In this document: piece after piece, positions 11,970 to 24,234 of the stretch | Numbering within the stretch: the first letter of the stretch is position 1 | Layout of the letters: each line of letters begins with the position of its first letter | NCBI GenBank assembly: GCA_010093515.1 | Contig: MU001671.1 | Span: 804,808-868,807 of the forward strand | Length of the DNA: 64,000 nt | Source: Lineolata rhizophorae | Lineage: Eukaryota; Ascomycota; Dothideomycetes; Lineolatales; Lineolataceae | Reading direction: 5' to 3' | Translations under genes and position numbers: made by a program | The notes under the pieces: generated by a model | What the model was told of the DNA's origin: nothing | Database searches by the model: none | Seen by the model: the letters and a program-made list of their open reading frames with translations, nothing else

Positions 11970-13016
11970 GCAGGGGAGCGCTAGCGTAGTCAGGCGTTTA
12001 TTTTGCAGGGAAATGCAGCAAAGTATGGAAAAGATGGCGGAATTTTCGGCACGACAGAGAGCCGCATCATGGAGGTGTTTTTGTAAAGCTGGCATGATCG
12101 TATCCGATCTTGAGCTCTTCTCAGCTCCTTCCCTCCTAGTTGGTCAGTGGATGTAAGCGTTTTTCCTCAGTTTGTCGGCGTTTTGCTTGGGCGTCTGATG
12201 CAAGTCGGGGGCATGGAATACCCGGGGTCTTCAATTTCTTCTCCCTTTTCCTGTTAGGCAGAAGTCGTCAGAGGGCTGTCTTTTTCACGCCGGTTCATGG
12301 ACCTCCTTTGGCCGGATGCAACGTGGCACATTCGAAGAGAAGGTGATGGCAAGAAAACAGATCCAGAAGAGCCAACACTCTAAAAGAAGGCAAAAGCCTA
12401 TTTGCCTTTTCCCGACCGCCTATGTCGCGCATTCTAGGTGGTTTAAAAGAAGAAAAGAAACAGAAAACATTTACCCGTCCATTAATCGTCGCTACAAAAA
12501 TGTGTTGGCATAATTAGGCCAATTTAGAGGGAAAGAAAAATGTGAAGATCCAAAAGAAGTGAAAAAGAGGAGGCGGCCGAAAATCTGCTTCCAAAATGAA
12601 ATACGGACATCGCTGCGCAAGGCGACCGGCAGCACCGTCACGCCCGCCGAAGGAAGAAACGATGACAGACAATTTGGTGTCTGGCCATCCCGCGCTCGTT
12701 CGCTCGCCCAAGCCCGATGAGTTTCCTGCTCATCAAACCGAACCTATTATACACTCAAGAAGCACAGTTTTAGGACCAAGAAATGGTTAGAGGAAGACAC
12801 CCAAACTTCTTCGAAGCTTGGTTTTGGTTTTTCTTTTTCTTATTTTTCCCGCCCAAACCCGAGAAAGGCTGCTCTTCTCGTTACGAACCCCACCCTCTCC
12901 TGTGTTGCAAAACAGCTATGGAACACCACCACAGACGAGGTTTCCGTTCCCAGCTCCTCAGTTGGACCTACCATGTTCGTAGGTCCATATCTACGCGTAC
13001 CACGCAAGTACTTCTC
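11970..13016. other. 3' region between UBC9 and PAB2
   Basis: A 1.05-kb gap between the ends of two converging genes, made of their 3' untranslated regions and spacer. Only short, non-family open frames are present. Confidence 0.5.
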
Positions 13017-14173
13017 TTAGTACGGCGTGTAACCCCTGGCGCGACCGCGATAGCCACCGCGATATCTTTCATGAAGTTAACCAAGCTGCGAAGCACAAGC
13101 GCAGAAGGGAGCAACGTACCCACCACGCGGCGCGAAGCCTGGAGGACCATACCCGCCACGGAAACCACCACGACCCCTAGGCGTACCCCCACGGCCACCA
13201 CGGCCGCCACGCGCCAGGCCGGGGAGATTTGTGCGCTTTGGGACGACCTGTATGGCAACCGAACGTTAGCGAATATATGCAAAAGTAGTACAGGTATGTG
13301 CGAGCATAACATAATTCTAACCTTGAGGTTGCGGCCGCGGAAGACTGATTCATTTAGAACCAAAGCCTGAGCGACGAGACTAGGCTCGGTGAACTCCACA
13401 TACGCATACCTACCCAATATACTCCGTGTTAGTTCATTCAGCTTCACGCGTGGCGAATGCGGCGTAAAAGAATAGGTAAAGCGAGCCCGTAAGGGACGAG
13501 AGAGGGGATTTGCACAGGCCGAAGCTGCTCCCCGGAGAGTACAGTTCCAGGTGCTTCGGGACAACCACGCCACTTCGCATCGGTCCAAGGTGACTCCAAT
13601 GCTTTCATGGCGATACGAATCTGGACCAAGCCCCCTCACTCTTATGCGTTTATATGCGAACGATGGATGGACTAACCCCTTAGGATGGCCCGTAAACTTA
13701 TCGAGCAGGATCGTAACACGGTTGATCGAGCCGCAACTCTGGAAATGGGCCTGGATCTCCTCGGGCGAAGCGCCGTAGTCAACGTTGCCGACGAAGACAG
13801 ACCGTGCGTCGACGTCTTCTTTGTTCTCGCGCAGTTCTGGACTCTGCTGGTCTAGCTGTGACTGCATCTCGCGCAACTTGGCCGCCTCAGCCTCCATCTC
13901 CTCAACGCGCTTTTTCATGGCGGTTATCTCCTCCTGCTTGTAATCAAAAGTTAGTATTTGGGCGTGTGCACGCGGCAGGACATGTTGAGACGCGCATGAA
14001 TGGCAGTCGGGTGCGAAAGAATGGCGACGTTGGATATGCGTAGCTCCGGAAAATGCGCGAAGTACTGTAGCGTCGCGGGAGGGCTACAGTAAGAGCCGGG
14101 AAGGAGAGTCTCGTACCTCATCATCGGCGGCATCGTGATCGACATTATTTTTGTGCGCCTCTGCCTCCGCCAT
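13017..14173 (-). CDS. pab2: Nuclear poly(A)-binding protein (PABPN1/PAB2 type)
   Basis: This protein binds poly(A) tails in the nucleus and affects tail length and RNA decay or export. The model has 192 residues in five exons: 14117-14173, 13677-13933, 13322-13409, 13120-13247 and 13017-13065, with the last intron 54 nt and the one at 13410-13676 rather long at 267 nt. The order is typical: acidic start (DAADDE), coiled coil ([19 protein letters not shown]), a single RRM ([19 protein letters not shown] as RNP2 side; GYAYVEF as RNP1), then an RGG-rich tail with Pro/Gly ending [14 protein letters not shown], the hallmark of PAB2. An upstream in-frame ATG at 14284 would add 37 residues unlike the family, so the start at 14173 is chosen. 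It converges with UBC9 and is divergent from the proton channel gene. Confidence 0.93.
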
Positions 14174-15020
14174 GACGGTGGTGGCCGCGATGCGCCCAAA
14201 CTCTTCGAGCGGCGCGAATACGTCGATCGGGCGGAAGACGCGTTTACTACCGTCTTTCGGAGCCGGCGCTGGATACCAAGACATTTCTATTAGTGATGAA
14301 GGCGGAGTTTGAAGAGGTTTGGCGCGGGGCCGAAGCTTGGCCAGCAGAGAGCTCTAAAAGGGTGTTGCGTACGGAGTTAGGAAGTTGAAGAAAGGAAGCC
14401 TTTTCCCTTTTTGAACGCCGCAATTCCAGTCCTTCCGCGACAAGCACAGTGGAGCCAAACAAGGCTTCACAAGAGGTAGACAAGCAAATGCCGGTCGCAA
14501 GAGGAATAAGGTGAATAGAGACGTGAACGGGGTGGGGAGTATCGATAGGTGGAGGGAACTGCATGAACAAGTGAGGCTCTGATTCTCGCTTTGTGGTTGC
14601 TGGCGCCGAAGGCGCGACCCGCGACTAGGGCCCACTCGGACCCTGTCTGCATGGTCACGTGCACCGTACTCATACGAGCGCACTCTGGTGAACAGTATGA
14701 CTCGACTGCCTGGCGCATCTTTCTCTGCACTATTACGTTTGAATTGTCCTCAGAATGCGTCTGCCTGTGAAGTATTGGGTTGACTTGCAGAGTATTTCTT
14801 TTCGCTTATGTGTGGAATACTGCCAAAAGCACTACTCTACGTAGTACGTCAGTGAACACGGACCTGTTTCGTCGCTAGGCTCAAGGGTTACCCCCTCAAA
14901 CTGCCCATTCAACTTACTCATCACCACCCCGCAACGGCCGGAACCTCCTGCTCGACGTGCTGGCAGCAAATAAATCGGGCACCTATCGAATACGCTTTCT
15001 AGGCCCTAGTCGATGCCAAC
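14174..15020. other. Divergent promoter region between PAB2 and the proton channel
   Basis: An 847-nt gap with two start codons pointing outward. No gene is seen. The open frame that continues upstream of PAB2 to 14284 is treated as leader. Confidence 0.45.
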
Positions 15021-15858
15021 ATGGTCGATCGAGAGGCGTCCCAGCCACTCCTCCGCAAGCGCCGGAGCTTGACCGCGCACTTCGGGCAGCCGGTGCCACC
15101 AAGCTGGAGAGAAAGCGCGCAATCGCGCGCACAGGCTAGTCGCGAGCATGTACGCTTCTTTCTAACTTCAAAAGCCGGCCATTATAGCATCTTGTTACTC
15201 GTGGGCCTGGATGTCACGTGCATATTTGCAGGTTCGTCTTATCCCGTACATGGTACTTCCGGTCTTACTAGTGGACTCGGCTGCTCTTGGAAGACGGCAC
15301 AACCACATATATCGTGGGCATAGGCATTAATTGTTTAAGATAGACTTCGTCATAACGATATTCACGTGTAAAGGTGACGTATTGGACCCTATATGGAACC
15401 AAGTCCTTGAGGCGTTAGGCATTGTCAGCTTGTCTTTCTCGTGCCTGTTCATGGCTGAACTGCTGGCTTCTGTTTGGGCCTTTGGATTTGAGTGCGTTAT
15501 ATTTCACCACTTTTATTATTGCATCATGTTGAGGAATTGACACTCGTTCTAACATATCTATAGGTACTTTAAATCAAAATTCCATTGTTTTGACGCGATC
15601 GTGATCGTCGCCGGGTTCATTGTCGACGTTTTAACCACGGGTCCTATAGAAGAGGTTGCTTCGCTGATCGTCATACTCCGGTTGTGGCGCGTCGTCAAAA
15701 TAATAGAAGAGCTGAGCGTGGGTGCTGAAGAGGAGATGGAAGACTTGCAAAGTAGGGCAGAGACGTTAGAGAAGGAAAATAAGGAGCTTCGTCAAAAAGT
15801 GGAGGAATTGAAAAAGAATACGCAAGGTGACGTATTAAGCAGTCCGACAGACAACTGA
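15021..15858 (+). CDS. Voltage-gated proton channel (Hv1 family)
   Basis: Hv1 channels are four-helix voltage sensors that carry H+ out of the cell when it is depolarised or acid. The model has 217 residues in three exons: 15021-15231, 15344-15491 and 15564-15858. S1 (YSILLLVGLDVTCIFADFVI) contains Asp64 at the position of the selectivity-filter Asp of animal Hv1. S2 has Glu109 (FMAELLAS), S3 has Asp130 and Asp141 (HCFDAIVIVAGFIVDV), and S4 reads VILRLWRVVKII, with Arg159, Trp160-161 context, Arg162 and Lys165. The third gating charge is therefore Lys rather than the more usual Arg. After S4 a coiled coil (EEEMEDLQSRAETLEKENKE) predicts a dimer, as in Hv1. There is no pore domain, which excludes K+, Na+ or Ca2+ channels. 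Fungal Hv1 channels are known but few have been studied. Confidence 0.9.
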
Positions 15859-16036
15859 CGCAGATTCCGTTGGGCATTTGACGAAGGAATATAGCTAAAT
15901 TTGCACTTGTTTCTATTTTTGAATTGCTACGGAGAGCATATATGTAATAATGACGATCAAGGGCCTTCGACTTCTCTTGATCGCCAGATGAATATGCAGG
16001 TACTATGCTAACGTATCCCATACTTAACTTATATGA

Positions 16037-17605
16037 CTACCTCCCCTGAAATGGATCCGACTGCAGTGTCGCCGCTCGAACACGCCTGTCCTCTGAACCC
16101 TCCGGAGCTAGTTCAAGCGCTTGCATCATCATGCTAAGTGCTTCCTCCCTGTTGTCCTCATCATAGTCCTCCTCATACTGCGACATTAGCAAGCGGCCAA
16201 GACACTCCAATATGTCCCCCTTGAGCTCTGAATGATGCTCCGGTACATTTTCCAGAGCTTTCCGCGCGCAGCCTAAGCCGTCATCAAGGTAGTCAGGCAA
16301 GTCCTTCTCGACAAAAAACCATTCGAGCATCCTCGCTCGATGGTACAGCCTCTTCGCGAGTTTCCAGCGCTCGTCATTGCTAGAAGGTGTAGCTTCGCAT
16401 GATTCCAGAATGAGCCTCAGCGCATCGCTAGCATCATCAATGATCATACGTCGCTTAAAACGTTCGTCAAATGCCAGCGCCAGTTTCTCTAGCAGGTCCG
16501 CTCGCTCAGCCGAAGGTGAGTCTAAGGTTTCCTCTGGTAGAGCTGCCAATGCGGTCCTGGTCTCGTCGATGACACTATTGAGCGGCGATAATATCCCACT
16601 ACTTTGCTCCACAGTTTCCAAAGCTTTATGGAAGGCGTCCAATCTCTGCCTGCGCTCTCTCGTCTCTTTAAATGTCCTTTCGGCCCCCGAGCGCATGTGT
16701 TCGATTCCCTCCGCCCAACCGACGTTCTCGTACTGCCCGCCACTTACGTGCAAATTCCACACACGCCTACCTAGCACGAACTGGCGCCTCGCATTACGCT
16801 GATCGACGTCGCTCTCCGCCTCGAAAACCGGGTCCGCAAATGTGGTCGAGCCATCCCAATAATGCGGCTCCGGCGGCGGAAAGGCCTCGTAAAGCAGCAC
16901 GCTCTGCGCGATGGCGCCATGCAGCGCCTCCAGATCGCGCGTCACATCATACTTGACCTCCAGCAGGTCGCCGGCTTGCTCGACGCGCGTCAGCCAGAGC
17001 GCCTGCTGCTCCTCGTCGTCCGTGGCATCGACGGCGCGTTGCGCCCACGAGACAGCCGCATCGATGTCCTCCACGGACTTCTCCCTCTGGAACCGCCGCA
17101 GGTGCACTGTCGCTAAGTTGTGCGCCGCACGTGCATACCCTCGATCGTCCTCGTCCTCCTCGTGGTGCTCGATAGCAGCGGTGTAATGCCTTATCGCGGC
17201 GTGGAAGTCGGTGGGGTTGCTAGTGGCTTCGTATTTGCGGCTGTGCAGTGTGCCGAGGTCGTTGAGCCGACGACCGTAAAGCCCGCAATCGGATGGGTCC
17301 GTCTGCGAAATGGCTCGCTCCATCAGCGTTATGGCTTCGTCCATGAGCGCAACGTCCTTGTTTGATGTTTCATATTTTAACCCGACATAAGTGGATAGGT
17401 GGTTTAAGTATGCCGCATGCCTCGGGTGCCCTGCTGGGCAGAGTGCGAGCGCCTGCCGAACATCTGCAATGGCGGATTCGAGCAGGCCTGGATTGGAGTG
17501 ACTTGTGGACTTGTACTCATTCACAAGTTTCTTCGCACCGCGATCGAGCGTCTGGGCTTGCATATCTCTTGCGGACATGTTTGGAGATGGTGTTCTTCGC
17601 TCCAT
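16037..17605 (-). CDS. Tetratricopeptide-repeat protein
   Basis: An intronless gene of 522 residues. The protein is helical and built of degenerate TPR-like units. Examples are LLESAIADVRQALALCPAGH, ALMDEAITLMERAISQTDPS and DFHAAIRHYTAAIEHHEEDE; a further one near the C-terminus has EEALSMMMQALELAPEGSED. The unit pattern is like that in the N-terminal part of fungal TPR/CHAT proteins (runs such as AYLNHLSTYVGLKYETS), but no CHAT protease domain follows and the gene ends cleanly. No catalytic motif or membrane segment is visible, so it is probably a cytosolic scaffold. Function and partners cannot be assigned. The gene converges with the proton-channel gene, whose stop lies about 180 nt away. 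Confidence 0.8.
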   Translation of the reverse strand: MERRTPSPNMSARDMQAQTLDRGAKKLVNEYKSTSHSNPGLLESAIADVRQALALCPAGHPRHAAYLNHLSTYVGLKYETSNKDVALMDEAITLMERAISQTDPSDCGLYGRRLNDLGTLHSRKYEATSNPTDFHAAIRHYTAAIEHHEEDEDDRGYARAAHNLATVHLRRFQREKSVEDIDAAVSWAQRAVDATDDEEQQALWLTRVEQAGDLLEVKYDVTRDLEALHGAIAQSVLLYEAFPPPEPHYWDGSTTFADPVFEAESDVDQRNARRQFVLGRRVWNLHVSGGQYENVGWAEGIEHMRSGAERTFKETRERRQRLDAFHKALETVEQSSGILSPLNSVIDETRTALAALPEETLDSPSAERADLLEKLALAFDERFKRRMIIDDASDALRLILESCEATPSSNDERWKLAKRLYHRARMLEWFFVEKDLPDYLDDGLGCARKALENVPEHHSELKGDILECLGRLLMSQYEEDYDEDNREEALSMMMQALELAPEGSEDRRVRAATLQSDPFQGR

Positions 17606-18503
17606 TGGTGAGACTTTGTTCTTTTATGCAATTCTTGATAGCTAGGCTTTATCATGTTGTAGGATTTCGCTCGCGATGTGGCTGCATACCGATTGCGGGG
17701 TGGTGAGGCTTTTCTGGCTTGTCACACCGTAAGCATCCATGTGCATGGCCGGCATGATATGGGGAGACACGAGATCATCGGCCTTGGCACCAAGCTTGCC
17801 GGGTATCCATGCAGGGCATGTATCCTTGCAATATCAAGTAGTCTCTGGTCAGCTTTGAGTTCTTGAATGTTTCTTGCAAAGTTCACGAGCGGCACCTAGG
17901 GCTTAAACTTTTATTATCTTGGGTATCTGCACTACTTCCGCACTTCTGCGCCCCTTTAGTCTGCGGAATATTCAGGAAAAAAGAAACTCGAGCAAGGTAT
18001 GCAGTGGTACTCCTTCCATAGCAGACCTTGAAATTCCACTCTTTGGCAAATGCTTCATGACTTTTGAAAAGAACTAAAAATTCATGCATTCCCCTGTGAT
18101 GCTATTTGGTACCCCTGTACTGAAAATTCAAAATGGAAGTCTTTGCCGGATACTGGTAGAGGCCGCTCCGGAAAAATGAAATGGGGTTCCGAGTGTGTTA
18201 ATTATACTGCTGCAAGTCGCATTAATGAGAAGAGCTCCTCAAAAGGCTCGCCTTCGCCCATATGAAGGGGTTCGTTAGAGCTTGGAACCCAGGAATGAAA
18301 GCAGAAAGAAAACAGGAAACAACACCACTTCCACATCAACGTGATCCATCACCGGCTCGGAGTGCCTGCCGGAGTCTTGTTTTGAATGATTCAACGGCAG
18401 ATGCGCGTGAAGGTCTCGCAAGTCTTCAAGCGTTGTTTCCTTTGCTCGGGTATGGCATATTCCTCCTTGTACGTGGGATCGGACCGAAGGATGTCGCTAC
18501 TTT
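17606..18503. other. Intergenic region between the TPR gene and the large nuclear-protein gene
   Basis: About 900 nt holding the promoter of the TPR gene and the 3' region of the large minus-strand gene. No coding sequence is supported. Confidence 0.45.
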
Positions 18504-21500
18504 TTACGTATTTTTGTATCCGACCTTGTAAATGTCGCGAGCGCGGCGAAGCTTTCCGCGATTCTGTCCATCAATGTGTTAGCACATCTCCCGCCGATCC
18601 CCTGAGGATCGAATAGAACAGTATCAACCTACCCATGATTCATCCCGGAAGACCAACTGGCCATCGACGCAGGCGGGAATAAGATTCTTCGGCCCGCTGA
18701 GCATCTCCTCAAATGAAGAGTGTTCAATCCACTGCTTGCCCGAGCCATCGCCTTCGTCGCTTTCGCCATTACTATCCCCTTCCTTGTTATTGCCGTTGAC
18801 ATGCTTAGTACAGTTTGCGGCTGGTTCATCGTCATTGTCGGACTCTTCATGGTCGGAGACAGTCTTGAAGCCGAAGGCAGAGGGATCGAAACCGGTCGGT
18901 TTGTATTCATCGAATAGTTTCGTTCCAAAGACCTGAGCGCGCTTGATGCGATACTTGCGCGCTGACGACTTCAGGCTGCCCAGAGTCTCCTTGCGCTTAG
19001 GGCGGCGTTTGATCTCCTCGATCTTGGCCTCAACGTCAAACATTTCCTCATCTGGATGAAGCTCGGGGTGCGCGGCGAAGAGATCGCGACAGAACTCTTC
19101 TTGTTCTTCCCTCATGCGCGAAAATGTTGCAAGGATCTTCTCGTATTCCTCTGGCGGGTTCTGATCGGTCTTGAATTTGGGCATTGGTAAATTATTGGGG
19201 TTCTTCATAGCATAAGGATCGGATGTGCCGATTGTGGGTTTGTCGAGAGCGGCCGAATCATCTTCGTCAGATCCTTCATCTGCTACAACTGGTGCTTTTC
19301 CATTCACCGAAATATGTGCCGTTCCATTGTCTGCGACAACATCCGGGCGATTATTGTCGGCTTCAACTTGGGGCGTGCCATTGGCCGGGTCATCAGTTGT
19401 TCCGCCCATGGGCATGCTTTCCTTTAACGGTGGCGATGCTAAAGCGGTACTATCAATTTCGGGCGGACCTTCCGTCGACTGCAAGACTTGGGGACGACGT
19501 TTGGCCTGTCGCGAACGGTGCGACCGGTCGGATGAGCCAGTACGCTTCCGCTTTGCCAGATTCAATTTGTAGAGGCGTTGTTTGGAATACGGCTCGTCCG
19601 ATTCATTGGTCCTTTCGAACTCGTTGTGCATACTGAGGATAGGGCTAACCGAGTGTCGCCAATTTGGGTGGCTCATAAAGTACGGATGATCTGCGAAGTT
19701 CACAGATATGTACTCTATAATCCACCTGCATGATGCAGTCTGGGCCGGGGCATTCTCAAGAGCTTTGATGACACAACGGCGAATTCCGACTTTTTCCATA
19801 GGGACAGACAAGCTCGCACTGGAGCCAGAGACTTCGCTTGTGGCTGGTTCCGTGCCGATCAATGGCGAAATTGGCATTTCTGCTTGTAGGCTTTTGCACG
19901 TAGCGGACTCAGAAAGTGCCGCGGCCGCGGTATCCGCAGCTGCAGGGGGAGGCATCCGTGTCGCAGTCTCTTCGGCTTCTTCAGATAGAGTTGTACTTAG
20001 CCCTTCAAGTGACACTGATTCTGCTCCAGCACTTGCCTGTGGCTTGGTATCTTTTGACCTGGGTTGCTCTACGCGGTTCGTAGTTTCGTTGGCTGCCAAC
20101 AAATTCTGGCTATTCGCCCGTACTGGTTCATGTCCAGCCGTATTTCCATCCGGTTTGTGTCGCTTCCGTCTAGTTCCAGACCGTGATCCAGAGTCGCTGT
20201 TGTCTGAAAGGTCGATACTCAGAGCTCTCTTCTTAGAGCGGGCTGAGGACTCTGTATCGTTCGCCTCCGTAGCTGTAGGCGGCCTCGATAGCTCGCGCTG
20301 GCCTTGTTCAAAGGTAGCCAGATCAGCTGCTACCTCAGAGGGGTTTAATCCTAGAAGTGCCGGAGCCCGCCTTTTTAGAGGATCCTTGGGGTTTGCAGGT
20401 TTCCTCTTTATTGCAGGAGATTTTGGCGGCGACTTTCGGGGCGGGACATTACTAGACGGCGTCTTTCGGGATGGCATCTTTTGCTTGCTCTCGCCATTTT
20501 CGCTTGCGGTGTTGCTTGAGGCGGCACCGGTTTCAACCGTGTCGCGGCCGAAGATTTTACCTGAACGAGTCGAGAGAGGCATATCTTCTTCAGACGAAGT
20601 TGATTCTAAGTCTGCGATGAAATATGGCGCAACGGGCGATCTTTGGTTGTGTTCTGTCGAAGATCTAGAAGTTGGATCGTGGATTTTATCGCCAGAAGGT
20701 TCGCGGGCAGACAATAGCTGTTGCCTACCAATTGTGGAAGGAGTGGGTTTATTGACATCAATAACAGCCGTGTGATGCGGCTTCTTGATTGACGGCGGAA
20801 CATCTCTGGACATTTTGCTCATGTTTCCATCGCACGTGGCTTGAGGTTCCGAAGGCTTCTGGCTTGCCGTAGAATTTGGGATGCGATTAACCACTGTTCG
20901 AATGTCACCGTGGAAAGCTGTCTTCCTAACCATGACTCGATCATTCTGGCCAGCCAGTGCCGCCGGTCTCGCCACGGAACTCATTGAAGGCTTCAGCTTT
21001 AACGATGCATCAACAGTTCCGCGCGGTGCTACCGACTTGGCCGTCTTGATGGCCATGGTCTTGGGCCGTGGCTGTATCTTCTCAGGCGAATCGGATGGCC
21101 GCTTCTTTGGCTCCTCTTGCCGCATCTGCTCCCTGTCCTGCCCACCCATTGGTTCTGAATGCGCAGCAGCACCAGGAACCGGTGCATCGGGGGTCTCTGG
21201 CACCTCTCGCACCGTTGCATTTTCAGCCGCATTCTTGGACATGGACATCGCTTTGCAAGAAGGACTTTGGTCGGTAAGGATCAGCAAAAGAGGACGTGAG
21301 TATTGAGACGGTTAGGTTGGTTATATGCTCACCACAATCTTCCAGCAAGCGCCTTCACTGACAGTGGTGTGAAGTTCAAGCACGGCCTTTCGCATTTTGC
21401 GCACTTTTCAACTGTCGACGTGTCATCGGTAGCCTCTGGAGAGCTGCCTGCAACTAATAGCTTGGGCGATGAAGAGATAACGTTTGCTGCATTATTTGGG

Positions 21501-23672
21501 ACATGTGAAGCCTCAGAGCTCCTAGAGGCCACAATTGGTGCCACAGGACTTGAATCAGGCTGCGAGTCTGGGACGGCTGGGAGTAGAAACGGCCTGTGAA
21601 ATGTATCGTTGCATTTTTGGCGGCGTGATTCAAGAAGCTTGGTGGTACCCCGAAGCAGCTTTTCCACCTTTAGAGGATCTGGTATAGACACTTCACACGT
21701 CTCAGGCGACGCCTGTCCATTTCCGAGCGGACTCGAAATCTTGTCCTGGCACGGCTGTTCAAGTTCCTTTCCGGGACCTTTATCCGATTTCTTTTCAGGC
21801 TCTTTTTGGGGCTGCTTTTCAGGCCGCTTTTCGGGTTCCCATTCCGGCCTTTTTTCAGGTGTCTTTTCATTCCTTTCGGGCTTCTTCTCAGATTTTGGGG
21901 AATTCTGAGAGACAGGGTGAGAGATATGGCTGTCGTTGGCAGCTACCTTAATATGGGCCTGTGACTTAAATCCTGTACGATCGGGCTCGTGCAAAACTTT
22001 TCCCTCTTTTACTGGCAAGCCTGCTGCTATTGTAGAGGTGTTACTTGCCACTGCAGGCTGCTCTTGTCGATCCCTTCGCACAGCAGAAGCTTCAGGCTCA
22101 GCAGCTGGCCTGTCCTTTCCTGATGTACTCGAATGGCCGTTCCTAATAGATATATTATTAGATATTATAATACTATGTGGGCTGTATATAAGCAGTAAGG
22201 ACCTACGTTTTGCTTTTCGCGAGCTCACTACCATCTGCAGAGACACCTTTCTTTATCTTCATCCCATTTGGTTTCTGGGATTCCGATATGTTGGCATTCG
22301 CTGGAGGCGTAAAACCATCCGGGAATAGATCCATATGCATTGTATAGTTAAAGAACGATCCTCTATGACTACGCTCGTAGCAACGGTACGCTTCTCGTTT
22401 TCCGGCCGCATCATCATTAAACCAGATGTAATAGCCGGAGTCGTCGTGAGAGACACTAGTTTTGGCAAATTTACTGAGTTTCTGGCTAAGGTGTTGGGGC
22501 ATATGCGGATAGACGGGGACGTGGCGAGAAGAAATGAAGATATGGGGTACTCTTCTTTGTTCCGCCGAAACAGAACCTGAACTTTTGGACGTCTTGGGGC
22601 CTTTGGGTACTTTGGTATAGTCAAACCCCTCGTGGCTACGGTTCGCTTCGAACTCCACGCTATTCGACGGTGATTTTGCAACAGAGGTTTCGACTTTCGG
22701 TAATATCGCTTTGCTTCTCCTTTCAGACGGCGGGCCATGATGCTTTATAGGCTCGTTTGCGGAATCGTTGCCTGATACCCAGTCATGCCCAGGCTTAATT
22801 GGTAACCCCCAGCCCTCACCATCGTCGCGGTCTTCGGGAACGTATCGATCGCTATGACTTTTATACCTAGGGGCATAGCTATCGTAATGTCTACGGCGTG
22901 GCGGAGCATACGTATCATGATTTCGGGTTGAGGGATAGCTATCATCGAATCGGGGTCTCCTAGCAGGTGATGGCGATCGACCTGGAGGCGATCGTCTCCT
23001 CCACGACCTCGGGCTTTCACTATCATCGTACTAACTCGAAGTTAGCTGTGATTTCTTAGGACTGAATGGAACACTTGGATATGAAGAAAAACGTGTCTCA
23101 GATCTTTTCAGTCTTTCAAGTCATCAGTCCCGGGGCAAGAGGTTCCGGTCATTCGAGCCAAAGAAGTTCCAATGCTCCATCCGCTAAACGCTAGGTCCTC
23201 ACAGGGCAAGCCCTTAGTGACAGTATATGTGTAGGTAAGAAAGTCTATGCTGCTGCCATTGGTTCCGGCTGGGTGGCTGTCGCCCACAGGGCACCAGTGC
23301 GGAACTCCATTTACAGCACCCCAACGGGGAAATGTACTTCCCACCATTCGGCGACAAAGTCCGAGATAGTAAACTTTGTCGCGCTTGGTAGGAGTCTGTC
23401 GGCGCAGCCGGCCATATAAGGGAAACGAAAACATGCTCAGGAGCTGAAAACGACTTTAGGTCTCGGAATGCCAGATCCATAATGCCCGCACGGTATGCCC
23501 TTTTACCATTGCTCATCTTCGACTGACACAAAAGGCCGATTTGACCGCCGCGGAACATAGTCGAAAGGAATTAAAAATGAAAGTAATTGAGCCATACCCC
23601 GTCGGAATCATCATATCGGTAAGGATCATCGCTGTACTGTGCACCTTGGGTGGACGGCTGATTCCCCATCAT
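18504..23672 (-). CDS. Large nuclear protein with Set1-associated-like and forkhead-like domains
   Basis: A model of 1,466 residues in five exons: 23598-23672, 22207-23030, 21333-22142, 18633-21264 and 18504-18563. It starts with an Arg/Ser/Tyr-rich segment. Residues about 180-265 (PHIFISSRHVPVYPHMPQHL, GYYIWFNDDAAGKREAYRCY, FFNYTMHMDL) resemble the SET-associated RRM-like region of Set1 histone methyltransferases, but no SET domain follows. A charged K/P/E repeat comes next, then a small Cys motif (KCAKCERPC ... LCPSC) formed across an intron near residue 570. Residues about 1060-1125 (VIKALENAP ... WIIEYISVNF ... NWRHSVSPILSMHNEFERT) look like a forkhead winged helix. The acidic C-terminus ends ESWNRGKLRRARDIYKVG; the 69-nt last intron has a clear GCTAAC branch site. 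The 567-nt first intron is the weakest point. A chromatin or transcription role is inferred. Confidence 0.75.
21740..21890 (-). repeat. Degenerate K/P/E coding repeat inside the large nuclear-protein gene
   Basis: The + strand shows repeated TTTTCAGGC/TTTTTCAGG-like units; the minus strand encodes imperfect copies of EKRPE, EKKPE and EKQPQ. It is an expanded charged linker between the two domain blocks, probably disordered and likely to vary in length between strains. Confidence 0.6.
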
Positions 23673-24234
23673 GCAAAGGAGCCTCCTCCCGTTCCTTTGG
23701 CACAGTCGGTAGTTATGAACATATTCGAGGCCGTGCAAGGGCGGAGGACCACGAAAGAAGAGTAGCTTCAACAGTAAGGCGTCATGCTCGCTCGAGCGTG
23801 TTGACAAACGCGGGAGCAACCGTGTAACGGAGAAACACGTGAAACGGCTGTTGTCTATTGTGCAAACCCAGGAAGACAGATACGAAGCTGAAAGACACGA
23901 AACAGACCACGACCACGAACAAAGCAGCGAAATCTTGCCTCGAGAAAAAAGGATGGCACATGCGTGACGGCGCGTCTCACCGCTGCCGAGGAAGAGAAGG
24001 ATGTCGTTGTCGCACGCCCGAATCCATGGTTCGCCATCTCGAGTCCGGCTCGGGCCATCTTATCTTATCTAGGAGCCGAGACATCTCCCCCTGGACAGCT
24101 GCCAGCTACACAATGTGGCCCCACGACTTACGCAAGTGCGTGCACACATGCGACTCGCGTCGACTGCAATGCTCGCTCACATTCACACCTCCCAGATACA
24201 TATTGCAGTGGTACAGCAGAGTGTGGGATAGTCC
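23673..24234. other. Divergent promoter region before SCY1
   Basis: A 562-nt gap between outward-facing starts of the large nuclear-protein gene and the SCY1-type gene. No gene is seen. Confidence 0.4.

Noticed and set aside
14174-14284. 37-residue N-terminal extension of PAB2
   Set aside because: In frame with the chosen start but unlike any PAB2 N-terminus I know; taken as leader sequence.
19708-20775. 355-codon + strand open frame
   Set aside because: Antisense of the large nuclear-protein gene; no recognisable domain and no start context.
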